Positions 27,083-34,956 of a stretch of DNA of 64,000 nt are shown here, in pieces. The notes beneath the pieces are model-generated. The model did no database searches. It worked only from the letters and a program-made list of their open reading frames with translations, and had not been told where the DNA came from. Source of the stretch: DATBGO01 sp050011895 (GTDB taxonomy: Bacteria > Actinomycetota > Actinomycetes > Streptosporangiales > Streptosporangiaceae); NCBI GenBank assembly GCA_050011895.1, contig JBEKIF010000005.1, forward strand, positions 1 through 64,000. Direction: 5' to 3'. Positions within the stretch are counted from its first letter, which is position 1; the number at the start of each line of letters is the position of its first letter. The position numbers and the translations under genes are program-made.

Positions 27083-27337
27083 ATGGTGCTGTGGTGGATC
27101 GGCAACGCCGTCCTGCTGCTGGTAGTCCTTCCGGTCGTCATCTTCCTGCTCAACCGGGTGCTCGCCGCCGTGGAGCGGATCAGGGGAGCCACCGACGAGA
27201 TCCTCAGCGGCGGGGTCGCCCTGGTCGGGGAACTCGACGCCGTTCCTGACGGGCTGGCCAGGACCGACGCCGTCGTCGGGGAAGTGGCGGTCGGCGCGGT
27301 CAGGTACGCGGGCTCCGTCGCCAAGCTTCTCGGCTGA
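27083..27337 (+). CDS. Small single-pass membrane protein 1 of 5
   Basis: An 84-aa protein with one membrane helix at about residues 4-25 (WIGNAVLLLVVLPVVIFLL) and a helical tail containing RIRGATDEILSGGVALVGEL and PDGLARTDAVV. GAGGAG precedes the ATG. The pattern GGV..V..L...VPD.L is shared with the next protein, so they may be related. I know no family. Position right after coxG suggests a role in CO dehydrogenase membrane coupling. Confidence 0.8.
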   Translation: MVLWWIGNAVLLLVVLPVVIFLLNRVLAAVERIRGATDEILSGGVALVGELDAVPDGLARTDAVVGEVAVGAVRYAGSVAKLLG

Positions 27338-27407
27338 GCAAATCGGCTGAGCAAATCGGCTGAGCCTCTCAGCTGAACCTCTCAGCCCGCGAGAAAGGAG
27401 ATCGTTC

Positions 27408-27635
27408 ATGCCAGCAGCCGCCTGGGTGACCCTGATCATCGCCGCGCTGATCATCGCGATTACCGCCGTCGGCCTGTTGCGGGTCATCTTCCACCTCAGG
27501 GCGATCCGCGCGACGCTCGTGTCGACCACCGGCGGAGTTCAGGCCGTGGCCCAGCTGACCAGCACCGTGCCAGACCGGCTGACCTCGGTCAACGCGAGCC
27601 TGAAACCGGTCAGGGATTTCTGCGAAACGGTCTGA
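27408..27635 (+). CDS. Small single-pass membrane protein 2 of 5
   Basis: A 75-aa protein with a membrane helix at about residues 5-27 (AWVTLIIAALIIAITAVGLL). Its soluble tail, AIRATLVSTTGGVQAVAQLT followed by VPDRL, aligns by eye with protein 1. A strong AAAGGAG site lies before the ATG. The 70-base gap upstream holds two copies of GGCTGAGCAAATC and related short repeats but no gene. Confidence 0.8.
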   Translation: MPAAAWVTLIIAALIIAITAVGLLRVIFHLRAIRATLVSTTGGVQAVAQLTSTVPDRLTSVNASLKPVRDFCETV

Positions 27636-27653
27636 ACTCTGGAAGGAGGAGCC

Positions 27654-27932
27654 GTGACCGGACATGTTCTGGCCGCCGCCAGTACCACCAGCACCACTGG
27701 CTGGGTCGTCGGCTACGTCATCGGCGGCGTTATCGTCCTGGTCGTCGTGGCTCTGGTAGTGCCGATCCTGCTGCTGGCCCGCTCGATCGGCAACGAGGCA
27801 CCCAAGATCAACGATGCGCTGACCGAGGCGGTACACAACACCGCGCCGCTCGGGGCGCTACGCACGACCATCGAGCACGCCACGATCATCATCGGCGGCC
27901 TGCAGCGCGGCCGCGCCAGGCTGGGAGGATAG
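27654..27932 (+). CDS. Small single-pass membrane protein 3 of 5
   Basis: A 92-aa protein with a long hydrophobic segment at about residues 16-44 (VVGYVIGGVIVLVVVALVV), preceded by a Thr/Ser-rich N-terminus. The tail contains NDALTEAVHNTAPLGALRTT and ends in basic residues. GGAAGGAGG lies upstream of the GTG start. It is 18 bases from the previous gene and 2 bases from the next, so it belongs to one transcript. Confidence 0.8.
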   Translation: MTGHVLAAASTTSTTGWVVGYVIGGVIVLVVVALVVPILLLARSIGNEAPKINDALTEAVHNTAPLGALRTTIEHATIIIGGLQRGRARLGG

Positions 27933-27934
27933 CG

Positions 27935-28225
27935 ATGCATCCGCTAGCTATGTCCGGGACTGAGCACACGCTGTGGGTCTGGGCCGTCATCATCGGCTTC
28001 GTCGTGGTGCTCGCCGTCGCGGCCCTGCTGAGCCTGCTCATCTACGCCGTGAAGATCATTGACCGCCGGGTGGTCGCCGTGCGGGACACGCTCCAGGCCG
28101 CCGCGGCGAACACCGCCGATACGACGCTGATCCCGCAGGTCGCCGGTGGCGTGGAGGCGGTCCTGGCCGAAGGCCTCCAGCACCACCTGTTCCTCGGCCG
28201 GGTGCTCGGAAAGGTTAAGTCTTGA
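27935..28225 (+). CDS. Small single-pass membrane protein 4 of 5
   Basis: A 96-aa protein with a membrane segment at about residues 12-39 (VWAVIIGFVVVLAVAALLSL). The tail VRDTLQAAAANTADTTLIPQ, followed by VAGGVEAVLAEGL, resembles the tails of proteins 3 and 5 in size and helix-forming character. The start is at 27935, two bases after gene 3. An ATG at 27950 is an alternative. Confidence 0.78.
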   Translation: MHPLAMSGTEHTLWVWAVIIGFVVVLAVAALLSLLIYAVKIIDRRVVAVRDTLQAAAANTADTTLIPQVAGGVEAVLAEGLQHHLFLGRVLGKVKS

Positions 28226-28584
28226 CTACGCTCGTCGTCCTGACGGTTGTCGACATCGTCCTGCTCATCGCGGGCCTGGCGTTCTACCTGTTCTGGGCGG
28301 GGACGCTGTTGACCCGGATCGCCGGGAATCTGGAGGAGTGCGCCGAGATCGTGCGGACGATCGTCGGCCATGCCAAGCTCATCGGGCCGGGCGTGGAGCA
28401 CATCAACCAGACCGGCGGGGTAGTGGCGGGCGCGCTGCCGCTGTTGTACGGCATGGCCGAGGAGATCGTGACCGACGTCACCCCGAGGCCCGAGCAGCCC
28501 GCAGTGCCAGAGCCCGCCCGGCCGGCCTCGGGAACCCGGCGCTCGCGCCTGCTCGACGCCGTGGGCTTCGCCCCGCACCGGTGA
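28222..28584 (+). CDS. Small single-pass membrane protein 5 of 5
   Basis: A 120-aa protein that starts by a 4-base overlap with gene 4. The membrane helix is at about residues 3-28 (VLTVVDIVLLIAGLAFYLFW). The soluble part (LEECAEIVRTIVGHAKLIGP, later GVVAGALPLLYGMAEEIV) has a Pro-rich C-terminal extension ending in basic residues. It is the last gene of the plus-strand cox operon and is convergent with the minus-strand coxD-coxE operon. Confidence 0.8.
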   Translation: MTTLVVLTVVDIVLLIAGLAFYLFWAGTLLTRIAGNLEECAEIVRTIVGHAKLIGPGVEHINQTGGVVAGALPLLYGMAEEIVTDVTPRPEQPAVPEPARPASGTRRSRLLDAVGFAPHR

Positions 28585-28633
28585 CATTCCGGCGAGTCGC
28601 CGGCCCGCGGGACGCGGGTGAGGGGGACGGCGG

Positions 28634-29077
28634 TTACCTGGGCGCGCCCTGATCCGGGTCACGCCGGGCCACCGGACCGGTAGTGGGAGCTGAGTACTCG
28701 CCAATCCACTCGTCCTTCCACGACTGGTCGTACTGCTGGCTGTTACACCGCGGATGGTAGATCGCGGTGAGTTCGCGGGCGATCTGCTCCCGGTGCGACC
28801 GGCCGCCGCCTGGCACCTCGTACGTACAGACGTACACCTTCCACTTGGAACCGGCCCGGCGCACCCAGCAGTGCGCCCGCGGGTGCTGGAAGGGGAACCG
28901 CTCCGCGGACATGTCGTCGCCATGGTCCACGTAGATGACCGCGTAACGGTCCGGCTTGGTGTCCGGATCCGGCTTGTAGACGATCGCGTAGACGGCGGCA
29001 GCCGGCGGCGGAGTCCAGCCGCCGAGCAGCCGCGGCCCCTCGAACGGGTAACCGGCCAGCGAGCCGAGCCTGATCAT
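28634..29077 (-). CDS. Conserved hypothetical protein, 147 aa
   Basis: The protein contains LGSLAGYPFEGPRLLGGW at the start and VYAIVYKPDPDTKPDRYAVI. An HPRAHCWVRR segment and a GGRSHREQIARELTAIY helix follow. It has no membrane segment. I do not know a function, though the regular pattern suggests a conserved family. The ATG overlaps the stop of the upstream 92-aa gene, so it is the last gene of the operon 86 aa unknown, coxD, coxE, 92 aa unknown, 147 aa unknown. Confidence 0.78.
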   Translation of the reverse strand: MIRLGSLAGYPFEGPRLLGGWTPPPAAAVYAIVYKPDPDTKPDRYAVIYVDHGDDMSAERFPFQHPRAHCWVRRAGSKWKVYVCTYEVPGGGRSHREQIARELTAIYHPRCNSQQYDQSWKDEWIGEYSAPTTGPVARRDPDQGAPR

Positions 29078-29352
29078 CCGCCGAAGTCCTCGTCCGCGCT
29101 GACGGCCTCAACCCGTACGACGGGGCACACCGGCAGCCCAGCCCGCATTACGGCTGCCGTGAACTGCGCGGTCGCCTCCTCAACCGCCTCGTCACGGTCC
29201 GCGGCCTGCACGACCAGCTGAGCGCCGTAGCGTTTAGTGCCTATTCCTGCCGCGACGCCGTCGCTCGCAGCAACCGCGTCCGCCAGCTCGACGATCTGCT
29301 CGCGCGACAGCACCCGGTCGCCCTCGGCCTCGATGGCCACGCTCCATCTCAC
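29074..29352 (-). CDS. Conserved hypothetical protein, 92 aa
   Basis: A small alpha/beta-looking protein starting VRWSVAIEAEGDRVLSREQI, with GIGTKRYGAQLVVQAADRDE in the middle and CPVVRVEAV near the end. I start at GTG 29352, which has GAGGTG about 7 bases upstream. An ATG at 29367 has no ribosome site. It lies 24 bases after coxE and overlaps the next gene by 4 bases. No known domain is recognised. Confidence 0.75.
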   Translation of the reverse strand: MRWSVAIEAEGDRVLSREQIVELADAVAASDGVAAGIGTKRYGAQLVVQAADRDEAVEEATAQFTAAVMRAGLPVCPVVRVEAVSADEDFGG

Positions 29353-29376
29353 CGGGATACACCTCATTCAGCTCGG

Positions 29377-30510
29377 CTAACTCAGCGTCGGCAGCAGTGC
29401 CGCCAGCTCTTCCAGGCTGCTCAGGTCGTGGCCGGACAGCAACAGGTCAATGTGCGGGGCGGCCACCATCATCCCGAGCGTGCTCGGCCGGAAGGCCGGA
29501 TTAATGCCCTTGTGGGGGTTCATCCACACCACCCGGTGACTGAGTCTGGCCAGCCGTTCCATCGCAGTGGCCAGCACGCCAGGATCGCCGCGGTCCAGGC
29601 CGTCGGAGCAGATGACCACGATCCCGCCCCGGCACAGGCCGCGCCTGCCCCAGTCCCTGACGAAGGCATCCAGCGAGTCACCGATCCTGGTGCCGCCCTC
29701 CCAGTCGAATACCGCCGCTGCGGCCAGCTCAAGTGCGTCATCCGGCCGGCGGTTCGCCAGCGCCCTGGTGACCCGGGTCAGCCGGGTGCCGAAGCAGAAC
29801 ACCTCCACCCTTGCTGCGGCGCGCTTCGCCGAGTAGGCGAACTGCAGGAGATTGCGCGAGTAGTCGGCCATCGAGCCGGACACGTCGAGAACCAGGATCA
29901 ACGGCCGCAGCCTGACCTTGCGCTGCCGCCAGAACAGCTCGGCCGGCTCGCCGTGCATGCGCATCGACTCCCGCACTGTCCGGCGCAGGTCAGGGGATCG
30001 TCCCGAGCGCGCGCCCGCGGTCCGGCGGGTTCGCCGTTTCGGCGGGGTCAGCCGGATCCTGGCCATGATCCGCCGCAGCGCCGCCAGTTCCTCGGGAGTG
30101 CAGGCGGCAAACGACTTGTGTCGCAGAACCTCGGCGTCGGATGCCATCAGGCCGAGCGACGCCTCTTCCTGCCGCCCGTCGGCGCCCGGGCCCGGCTCGG
30201 TGGCCGGCACCTCGAGCACCGCCTGAGCCTCGGTGCTCACCCGGGCCCTGAGCGTCAGCACCTCCCGGACCGGATCGGCGGCCTCGAGGAAGTACAGCTT
30301 GAATACCTCGTCGTAGACGGGGATGTGCTCACGGCGGGTGACGAGCGTGGCGCGCCCCGCCCAGTAGAGGTCAACCAGATCGGTCGGGTCCAGCGGGGTC
30401 ATCGCCGCGCAGTAGCTGAGGACATCCCCGGAACCCACCGCGAGCCCGGCGGACCTGAGCTCGGCTGCGAAGCCCACCAGCACGCCGACAAACGGGGCGC
30501 GCTCAGCCAC
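29377..30510 (-). CDS. coxE: CoxE-like VWA protein, second copy
   Basis: The 377-aa protein has an N-terminal helical part and a VWA domain with the metal site LDVSGSM at about residue 210. GTRLTRVTRALANR and VICSDGLDRGDP follow. It has the CoxE layout but differs strongly from the first copy. It overlaps coxD by 8 bases with a GTG start. It presumably partners the adjacent CoxD in maturing one of the two CO dehydrogenases. Confidence 0.92.
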   Translation of the reverse strand: MAERAPFVGVLVGFAAELRSAGLAVGSGDVLSYCAAMTPLDPTDLVDLYWAGRATLVTRREHIPVYDEVFKLYFLEAADPVREVLTLRARVSTEAQAVLEVPATEPGPGADGRQEEASLGLMASDAEVLRHKSFAACTPEELAALRRIMARIRLTPPKRRTRRTAGARSGRSPDLRRTVRESMRMHGEPAELFWRQRKVRLRPLILVLDVSGSMADYSRNLLQFAYSAKRAAARVEVFCFGTRLTRVTRALANRRPDDALELAAAAVFDWEGGTRIGDSLDAFVRDWGRRGLCRGGIVVICSDGLDRGDPGVLATAMERLARLSHRVVWMNPHKGINPAFRPSTLGMMVAAPHIDLLLSGHDLSSLEELAALLPTLS

Positions 30511-31378
30511 CGGAGGTGATCTCTTCCAGGTTGTCCCGCACTAGGTCGAGGTCGTCGCGTTCCTTCACCACGGTACCCAGGGTGTCCTCGGCCACCTGGG
30601 TGTCCAGGCCGGTCTCGCCGAGGAAGTCGAGGGTGCGCGCCCAGTCGATGGTCTCGGCGACACCGGGCGGCTTGGCCAGGTCAAGCTCCCGCAGCCGGTT
30701 GACTGCGGCGACCACCTTGCGGGCCAGCCCCTCGGCCACCCCGGGCTCCCTGACCATCACGATCTCGACCTCGCGCTCGGGCGCCGGGTAGCCGATCCAG
30801 TGGTAGAGGCAGCGCCGCTTCAGCGCGTCGTGCAGCTCACGGGTGCGGTTGGAGGTGAGCACGACCATCGGCGGGCTCTCGGCCTTGATCGTGCCGATCT
30901 CGGGGATGCTGATCTGGAAGTCGGAAAGCACTTCGAGCAGGAACGCCTCGAACTCGTCATCGGCCCGGTCCACCTCGTCGATCAGCAGGACGGCCTGGTC
31001 ACCGGCCCGGACCGCCTCCAGCAGCGGCCGCTCGAGCAGGAACCGCGGCCCGAACAGCTTGTCGACGGCGTCGGAATCGGCGACCTGATGCTCGGATAGC
31101 GCCCTGATGTGCAGCATCTGCCGGGCGTAGTCCCATTCGTAGAGGGCCTGGTGCGTGTCGATGCCCTCGTAGCACTGCAAGCGGATCAGCTTCCGGCCGA
31201 ATACCGCCGCGAGAACCTTCGCCACCTCGGTCTTTCCCACCCCGACCTCGCCCTCGAGCAGGATCGGGCGTTGCAGGGACAGCGCCACGAACAGCGCGGT
31301 GGCCAGCCCGCGGTCGGCGAGGTAACCACCCTGGCGCAGGATCTCGGCGAGCTTACCGACGGTCTCCGGACAGTCCAT
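30503..31378 (-). CDS. coxD: CoxD-like MoxR AAA+ ATPase, second copy
   Basis: The 291-aa protein has Walker A LEGEVGVGKTEVAKVL near residue 40, Walker B AVLLIDEVDRADDEFEAFL near 132 and the VVLTSNRTRELHDALKRR sensor region near 173. The YEGIDTHQALYEWDYARQ block also matches CoxD. It lies between a small unknown gene upstream and coxE downstream, all on the minus strand. Confidence 0.93.
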   Translation of the reverse strand: MDCPETVGKLAEILRQGGYLADRGLATALFVALSLQRPILLEGEVGVGKTEVAKVLAAVFGRKLIRLQCYEGIDTHQALYEWDYARQMLHIRALSEHQVADSDAVDKLFGPRFLLERPLLEAVRAGDQAVLLIDEVDRADDEFEAFLLEVLSDFQISIPEIGTIKAESPPMVVLTSNRTRELHDALKRRCLYHWIGYPAPEREVEIVMVREPGVAEGLARKVVAAVNRLRELDLAKPPGVAETIDWARTLDFLGETGLDTQVAEDTLGTVVKERDDLDLVRDNLEEITSGG

Positions 31379-31411
31379 CCAGCCCTCTCCTCGCCGTCAG
31401 CGTCCCCGCTA

Positions 31412-31672
31412 TCAGTTTCCCTCCGCCGCGCCGAGGATGAGGTCCCTGACACTGTCAGCCCCTGGCTTCAGCTTGCCCTCGCGCTCCAGCGTGGCCCGCC
31501 ACGCGGCCCGCAGGTCGCCGTCGTCCCCGGCCAGGCCGTCGAAACCGACGTCCGTCATCCGCTTGCAGGGCCTGGTGTTGCCGCCCGCCTCCTCGATATC
31601 CGCGCTGCTCTGTCCCTGGGCGCTCCACACCCCGCGAAGCACTTCGATGGCCTCATCCGGCTGACTACTCAT
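31412..31672 (-). CDS. Hypothetical protein, 86 aa
   Basis: A small acidic protein that reads EAIEVLRGVWSAQGQSSADI, then DGLAGDDGDLRAAWRATLER and a C-terminal SVRDLILGAAEG. No domain is recognised and no membrane segment is present. It lies 33 bases upstream of the second coxD and is probably the first gene of that operon. Confidence 0.6.
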   Translation of the reverse strand: MSSQPDEAIEVLRGVWSAQGQSSADIEEAGGNTRPCKRMTDVGFDGLAGDDGDLRAAWRATLEREGKLKPGADSVRDLILGAAEGN

Positions 31673-31817
31673 CCTCAGGTACCTTCCGGCCGGTGCTGCT
31701 GTCCTGGCCCGACTCTAATTCCCGCTGGCAGTCCGGGCGACGCCGGATTAAGGGTTCTCTTATCGCGTCGTCCGGCCCCGTCCGCGCGGCCCCGACCGCC
31801 GATGTGACCATCCGCGC

Positions 31818-31889
31818 GGAGCAGGCCGCCCCGGAACAGGCCGCCCCGGAACAGGCCGCCCCGGAACAGGCCGCCCCGGAACAGGCCCG
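31818..31889. repeat. 15-bp tandem repeat upstream of the LOG gene
   Basis: The unit ggaacaggccgcccc occurs four times (the first with one change), with a partial fifth. It lies in the divergent gap between the 86-aa gene and the LOG gene. In one frame it would read EQAAP repeats, but the LOG start chosen lies downstream. Confidence 0.85.
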
Positions 31890-31965
31890 CGCGCCCGGAC
31901 CAGGTGCCAGCGTCGCGTATCGTCATCCCGATCCCCAAGCCCCGAAGCCGCAGCTGGAGATGGCG

Positions 31966-32559
31966 ATGCCAGGAAATCTCTCGTCCGTTGCCGTCTATTG
32001 CGGGTCAAGCCGAGGGGCCGATCCCTGTTTCGCGGCAGCTGCCGCTTCGCTGGGGCGACTGCTGGCCGAGCGCGGTATCCGGCTCGTATACGGCGGCGGG
32101 CACGTCGGGCTGATGGGGGTGCTTGCCGACGCTGCTCTGAGCCGGGGCGGCGAGGTGCACGGCGTGATCACGAGGGCCCTGGACGAGCGGGAGATCGCTC
32201 ACCGGGGCCTGACGGCCCTCGATATCGTCGAGACGATGCACGAGCGCAAGGCGGCGATGGCCGACAGGTCGGACGGTTTCATCATGCTCCCAGGAGGCTT
32301 CGGCACGCTGGATGAATTCTTCGAGGTGGTGACCTGGACCCAGCTCGGAATCCACGCCAAGCCCTGCGGGATCCTCAACGTGAACGGCTTCTTCGACCCG
32401 TTGCTTGTGCTGCTTGAGACCGCCATTCAGCAGCGCTTCCTCCATCCGGAGCACCGCGGCCTGGTAGTGACGGACTCCGACCCTGCGTCGCTGATCGAGG
32501 TGCTCGGCTCGTGGGCGCCCGTGGCTGTTGACAAGTGGCTGGACCGGTCCCAGCGCTGA
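31966..32559 (+). CDS. LOG family protein (TIGR00730, cytokinin riboside 5'-monophosphate phosphoribohydrolase type)
   Basis: The 197-aa protein has the Rossmann-like LOG fold: VAVYCGSSRGADPCF at the N-terminus, IRLVYGGGHVGLMGVLADAA, and the nucleotide-binding signature LPGGFGTLDEFFE at about residues 113-125. Such enzymes release a free base from nucleoside monophosphates. The ATG at 31966 has GGAG seven bases upstream, so I reject the N-terminally extended frame containing EQAAP repeats. It is convergent with the iminopeptidase, with a palindromic repeat between the stops. Confidence 0.9.
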   Translation: MPGNLSSVAVYCGSSRGADPCFAAAAASLGRLLAERGIRLVYGGGHVGLMGVLADAALSRGGEVHGVITRALDEREIAHRGLTALDIVETMHERKAAMADRSDGFIMLPGGFGTLDEFFEVVTWTQLGIHAKPCGILNVNGFFDPLLVLLETAIQQRFLHPEHRGLVVTDSDPASLIEVLGSWAPVAVDKWLDRSQR

Positions 32560-32599
32560 GACCGGGCAGGCTGCCGCCTGCGCCTGCGTTCCTATCCCA

Positions 32600-32674
32600 T
32601 GCTTATACCGGATTTGGTGGGGACATTGCGGTCATAAAGGACCGCTAAGGTCTACAAATCCGGTATAGGTACGC
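32600..32674. repeat. Palindromic repeat, right copy (inverted partner at 12001-12074)
   Basis: The ends TATACCGGATTT and AAATCCGGTATA are perfect 12-bp inverted repeats. A second small hairpin (GCGGTC/GACCGC) lies in the centre. It sits between two convergent stops. Together with the left copy it encloses the whole CO oxidation island. Confidence 0.85.
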
Positions 32675-32706
32675 GGCGCTCTGGCTGCTGACCTGACCGT
32701 GCCTGC

Positions 32707-33711
32707 TCAGTTCGGCCGCCCGCGCTCGGTGATCGTCGCGAGCAGCCTGTTACCGGCGGCGTGCAGCGTCTCCTGCATCGCTGCGCTGCCGGTGTGCCCG
32801 GAGTCTTCGATGACGATGAGCTCGGCACCGGGCCAGGCACGCGCGAGCTCCCATGCGGTGATCACCGGGCCGCCGAGGTCATTGCGTCCGTGGACCAGGA
32901 TGCCGGGAATGCCGGCCAGCTTGCCCGCCTCGCTGATGAGCACGCCGTCCTCGAGGAAGGCGTCGTTGGCGTAGTAGTGCGCGCAGATTCGTGCAAGGGC
33001 GAGCTTCGCGTCGTCTGGCCGGTTGCTGTAGTGACCCGGCCTGCCGTTGCTCTCCGTCGAGATGACCGCGTCCTCCCAGGCCAGCCACTGGGTCGCGGTC
33101 CGCGCGCGGATGCCGGGGTCCGGGTTCTCCATGAGCCGGGAGTACAACCTCAGGAGACCTTCGATCGGCGGCTCGGTGTCGGTCGGGAGCCGGTGGTGCT
33201 CGGCGCCGGCGATGTCGCGGAACCGCGCCCACGCCTCGGGGAACATCCGCCCGGCACCCCGGTACAGCCAGTCCAGCTCGGACCGGCGGCATGACGTGAC
33301 GCTGGCCAGCAGCATGCCGGAGACGCGTTCGGGGTGGCGTTCGGCGTACGCCAGCGATAGCGTGACGCCCCACGACGCCCCGAACAGCAGCCACGTCTGC
33401 ACGCCGAGGTGCTCGCGCAGCCGCTCCATGTCGCGGATCAGGTGCTCGGTCGTATTGAGGCTCATGTCGGCCACGGGGTCGCTCGCGTGGGGCGTACTTC
33501 GGCCGCAGTTGCGCTGGTCGAACAGGATGATCCGGTGGCGCTCCGGGTCGAATGACTTGCGCATGCCGACCGAGCACCCGGAGCCCGGGCCGCCATGCAC
33601 GATCAGCGCGGGCACGCCGTCCGGGTTGCCGCACGTCTCCCAGTAGATCGAGTTGCCGTCACCGGTGTCGAGCATGCCGCTCTCGTACGGTTCGATCGGG
33701 GGGCAGGCCAC
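32707..33711 (-). CDS. pip: Proline iminopeptidase (alpha/beta hydrolase)
   Basis: The 334-aa protein matches the prolyl aminopeptidase family. The oxyanion motif HGGPGSG is near residue 40, the nucleophile is in LLFGASWGVTLSLAYAE near 110, and QRNCGRSTPHA is present. The Asp in VHGRNDLGGP and the His in IEDSGHTGSA complete the catalytic triad. It removes N-terminal proline from peptides in the cytosol. The family elbow usually reads GGSWGS, so GASWGV is a mild variation. No signal peptide is visible. Confidence 0.92.
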   Translation of the reverse strand: MACPPIEPYESGMLDTGDGNSIYWETCGNPDGVPALIVHGGPGSGCSVGMRKSFDPERHRIILFDQRNCGRSTPHASDPVADMSLNTTEHLIRDMERLREHLGVQTWLLFGASWGVTLSLAYAERHPERVSGMLLASVTSCRRSELDWLYRGAGRMFPEAWARFRDIAGAEHHRLPTDTEPPIEGLLRLYSRLMENPDPGIRARTATQWLAWEDAVISTESNGRPGHYSNRPDDAKLALARICAHYYANDAFLEDGVLISEAGKLAGIPGILVHGRNDLGGPVITAWELARAWPGAELIVIEDSGHTGSAAMQETLHAAGNRLLATITERGRPN

Positions 33712-34143
33712 GCCGCCTCCTTCTCTTTGCCTGCGTCGACGCCACTGCTCATCCGGTGGCTCCCATAATGGCTCCCGGCATGGGCTGCTCGCCAGTCACG
33801 GTTCTCGGCGCGGCAAGCCAACTGGACCGCCGTGGACTGTCTGGAACAATTGAGTCGTGTCCCGCCGCCTGTGAGTACCTGCGTTGCCCGCTCGCACCGC
33901 ACTGGGAAGTGCGCCGCGGTGACCTTTGCCAGCGATAGCTCTCGATTCGGGCTGGACCCGGCGCGTGTCTTCGACCCGGTTGCCGACGAGTACGAGATAG
34001 GGCCACGGCACCGGACGCACCAAAGTTCGCCGCCAGCGGCGTCCGGAGCATGGTCTACGAACTCGAAGACCTCTAGTTACTACGGGATCCGGAGAACTAC
34101 GGTGCGAGCGCTCTGCGCGCCGGTTGACCCTGGGGTTTGGTTG
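33712..34143. other. Non-coding or eroded stretch left of the tRNA-Ile repeat
   Basis: No frame looks like a real protein. The plus frame 33832-34164 has mixed low-quality composition and runs into the tRNA-derived repeat. It probably contains the promoter of the iminopeptidase gene and eroded element DNA. Confidence 0.4.
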
Positions 34144-34189
34144 GGTGGGCCTGGGACGACTTGAACGTCCGACCTCTTCCTTATCAGGG
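34144..34189. repeat. Left attachment repeat: 46-bp copy of tRNA-Ile 3' region
   Basis: These 46 bases are identical to 39592-39637, covering the 3' half of tRNA-Ile(GAT) from part of the encoded CCA through the anticodon loop. The rest of the tRNA is absent, so it is an integration scar. Confidence 0.92.
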
Positions 34190-34216
34190 TGTCGATTTCC
34201 TTATCAGGGTGTCGAT
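34177..34216. repeat. 20-bp tandem duplication at the left att site
   Basis: The sequence ttccttatcagggtgtcgat occurs twice in a row. The first copy overlaps the end of the 46-bp att repeat, so part of the tRNA-derived core is duplicated. Confidence 0.9.
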
Positions 34217-34956
34217 CCGGTCGCTTTGGTAGCGCTATTGATCCTCCGACTTGCTGGCGGACGTGGCGTCGCCCTAGGGGATTCCTCCCGATTCACCCCT
34301 CTTGTCCTGCGCGTCCTAGGCTAGGGCCAGTGTAGGGCCACCCCTAGGGCCACGGGGGTGCTCTATGTATAGGGCCATGCGCGCCACCGCGCGGACCTCG
34401 CCCGGCTGGTCATCCCGTCACCGTCGGCCCACCCACCGGGGAGCGGGCCAAGCCCCACGGGTCAATGTGGAGACAGCGCCCCACCGGACGAACGACCTTG
34501 GCCGTTGACAACCGGTGGGGCTTGGTCTGCTCGGGCTTGTCCTGGGCCGATGGTGCCGGGGTGACCAGGCTTCCACCTCAGCCAGCTACAACCTCGACCG
34601 TGCGGCGGCGTCCATCCTGGAGCCCGAGGTCCCCGCCGGAGGCATGAAGACTGCCGGGCATCAGCTTGGGGTATCTGTGCCGTTTCTCGCGGGCTGCCGG
34701 GGCCAGATAGACGGACCTTTTGGCCCTAGCCCGCGAGCCCGGCGCGGAAGATGCTCTCGTAGGGTGATGGCTTGTTTCGCCCTATGACCGGTGGGCACGC
34801 CGTCTTTGATCGGGATCTGCGGGTCGCTTCGTAGCGATCTTGGTGGAATCGGAGAATACGCGACCGGAGCGGCATATTTGGCGACGGAGGCGAGCTGGGG
34901 CGGCCATGGCCAGTGCAAGCGGACGAGAAGGACAGCCTGTTCACGGGGGGAAGGTC
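34217..34956. other. Non-coding left end of the tRNA-Ile element
   Basis: No convincing gene is seen. The sequence holds four copies of TAGGGCCA (34322, 34333, 34345, 34370) and a nearby CCCTAGGGG palindrome, which look like protein-binding sites at the element end. Further right the frames are short and of mixed composition. Confidence 0.45.

Noticed and set aside
31693..31965. N-terminal extension of the LOG protein
   Set aside because: A clear ribosome site precedes ATG 31966, and the upstream frame is a tandem repeat in a divergent promoter gap.
33832..34164. A 110-aa gene left of the tRNA-Ile repeat
   Set aside because: The frame has no ribosome site or family-like pattern and runs into the tRNA-derived repeat.
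34144..34189. A second tRNA-Ile gene
   Set aside because: The 5' half including most of the anticodon stem partner is missing.
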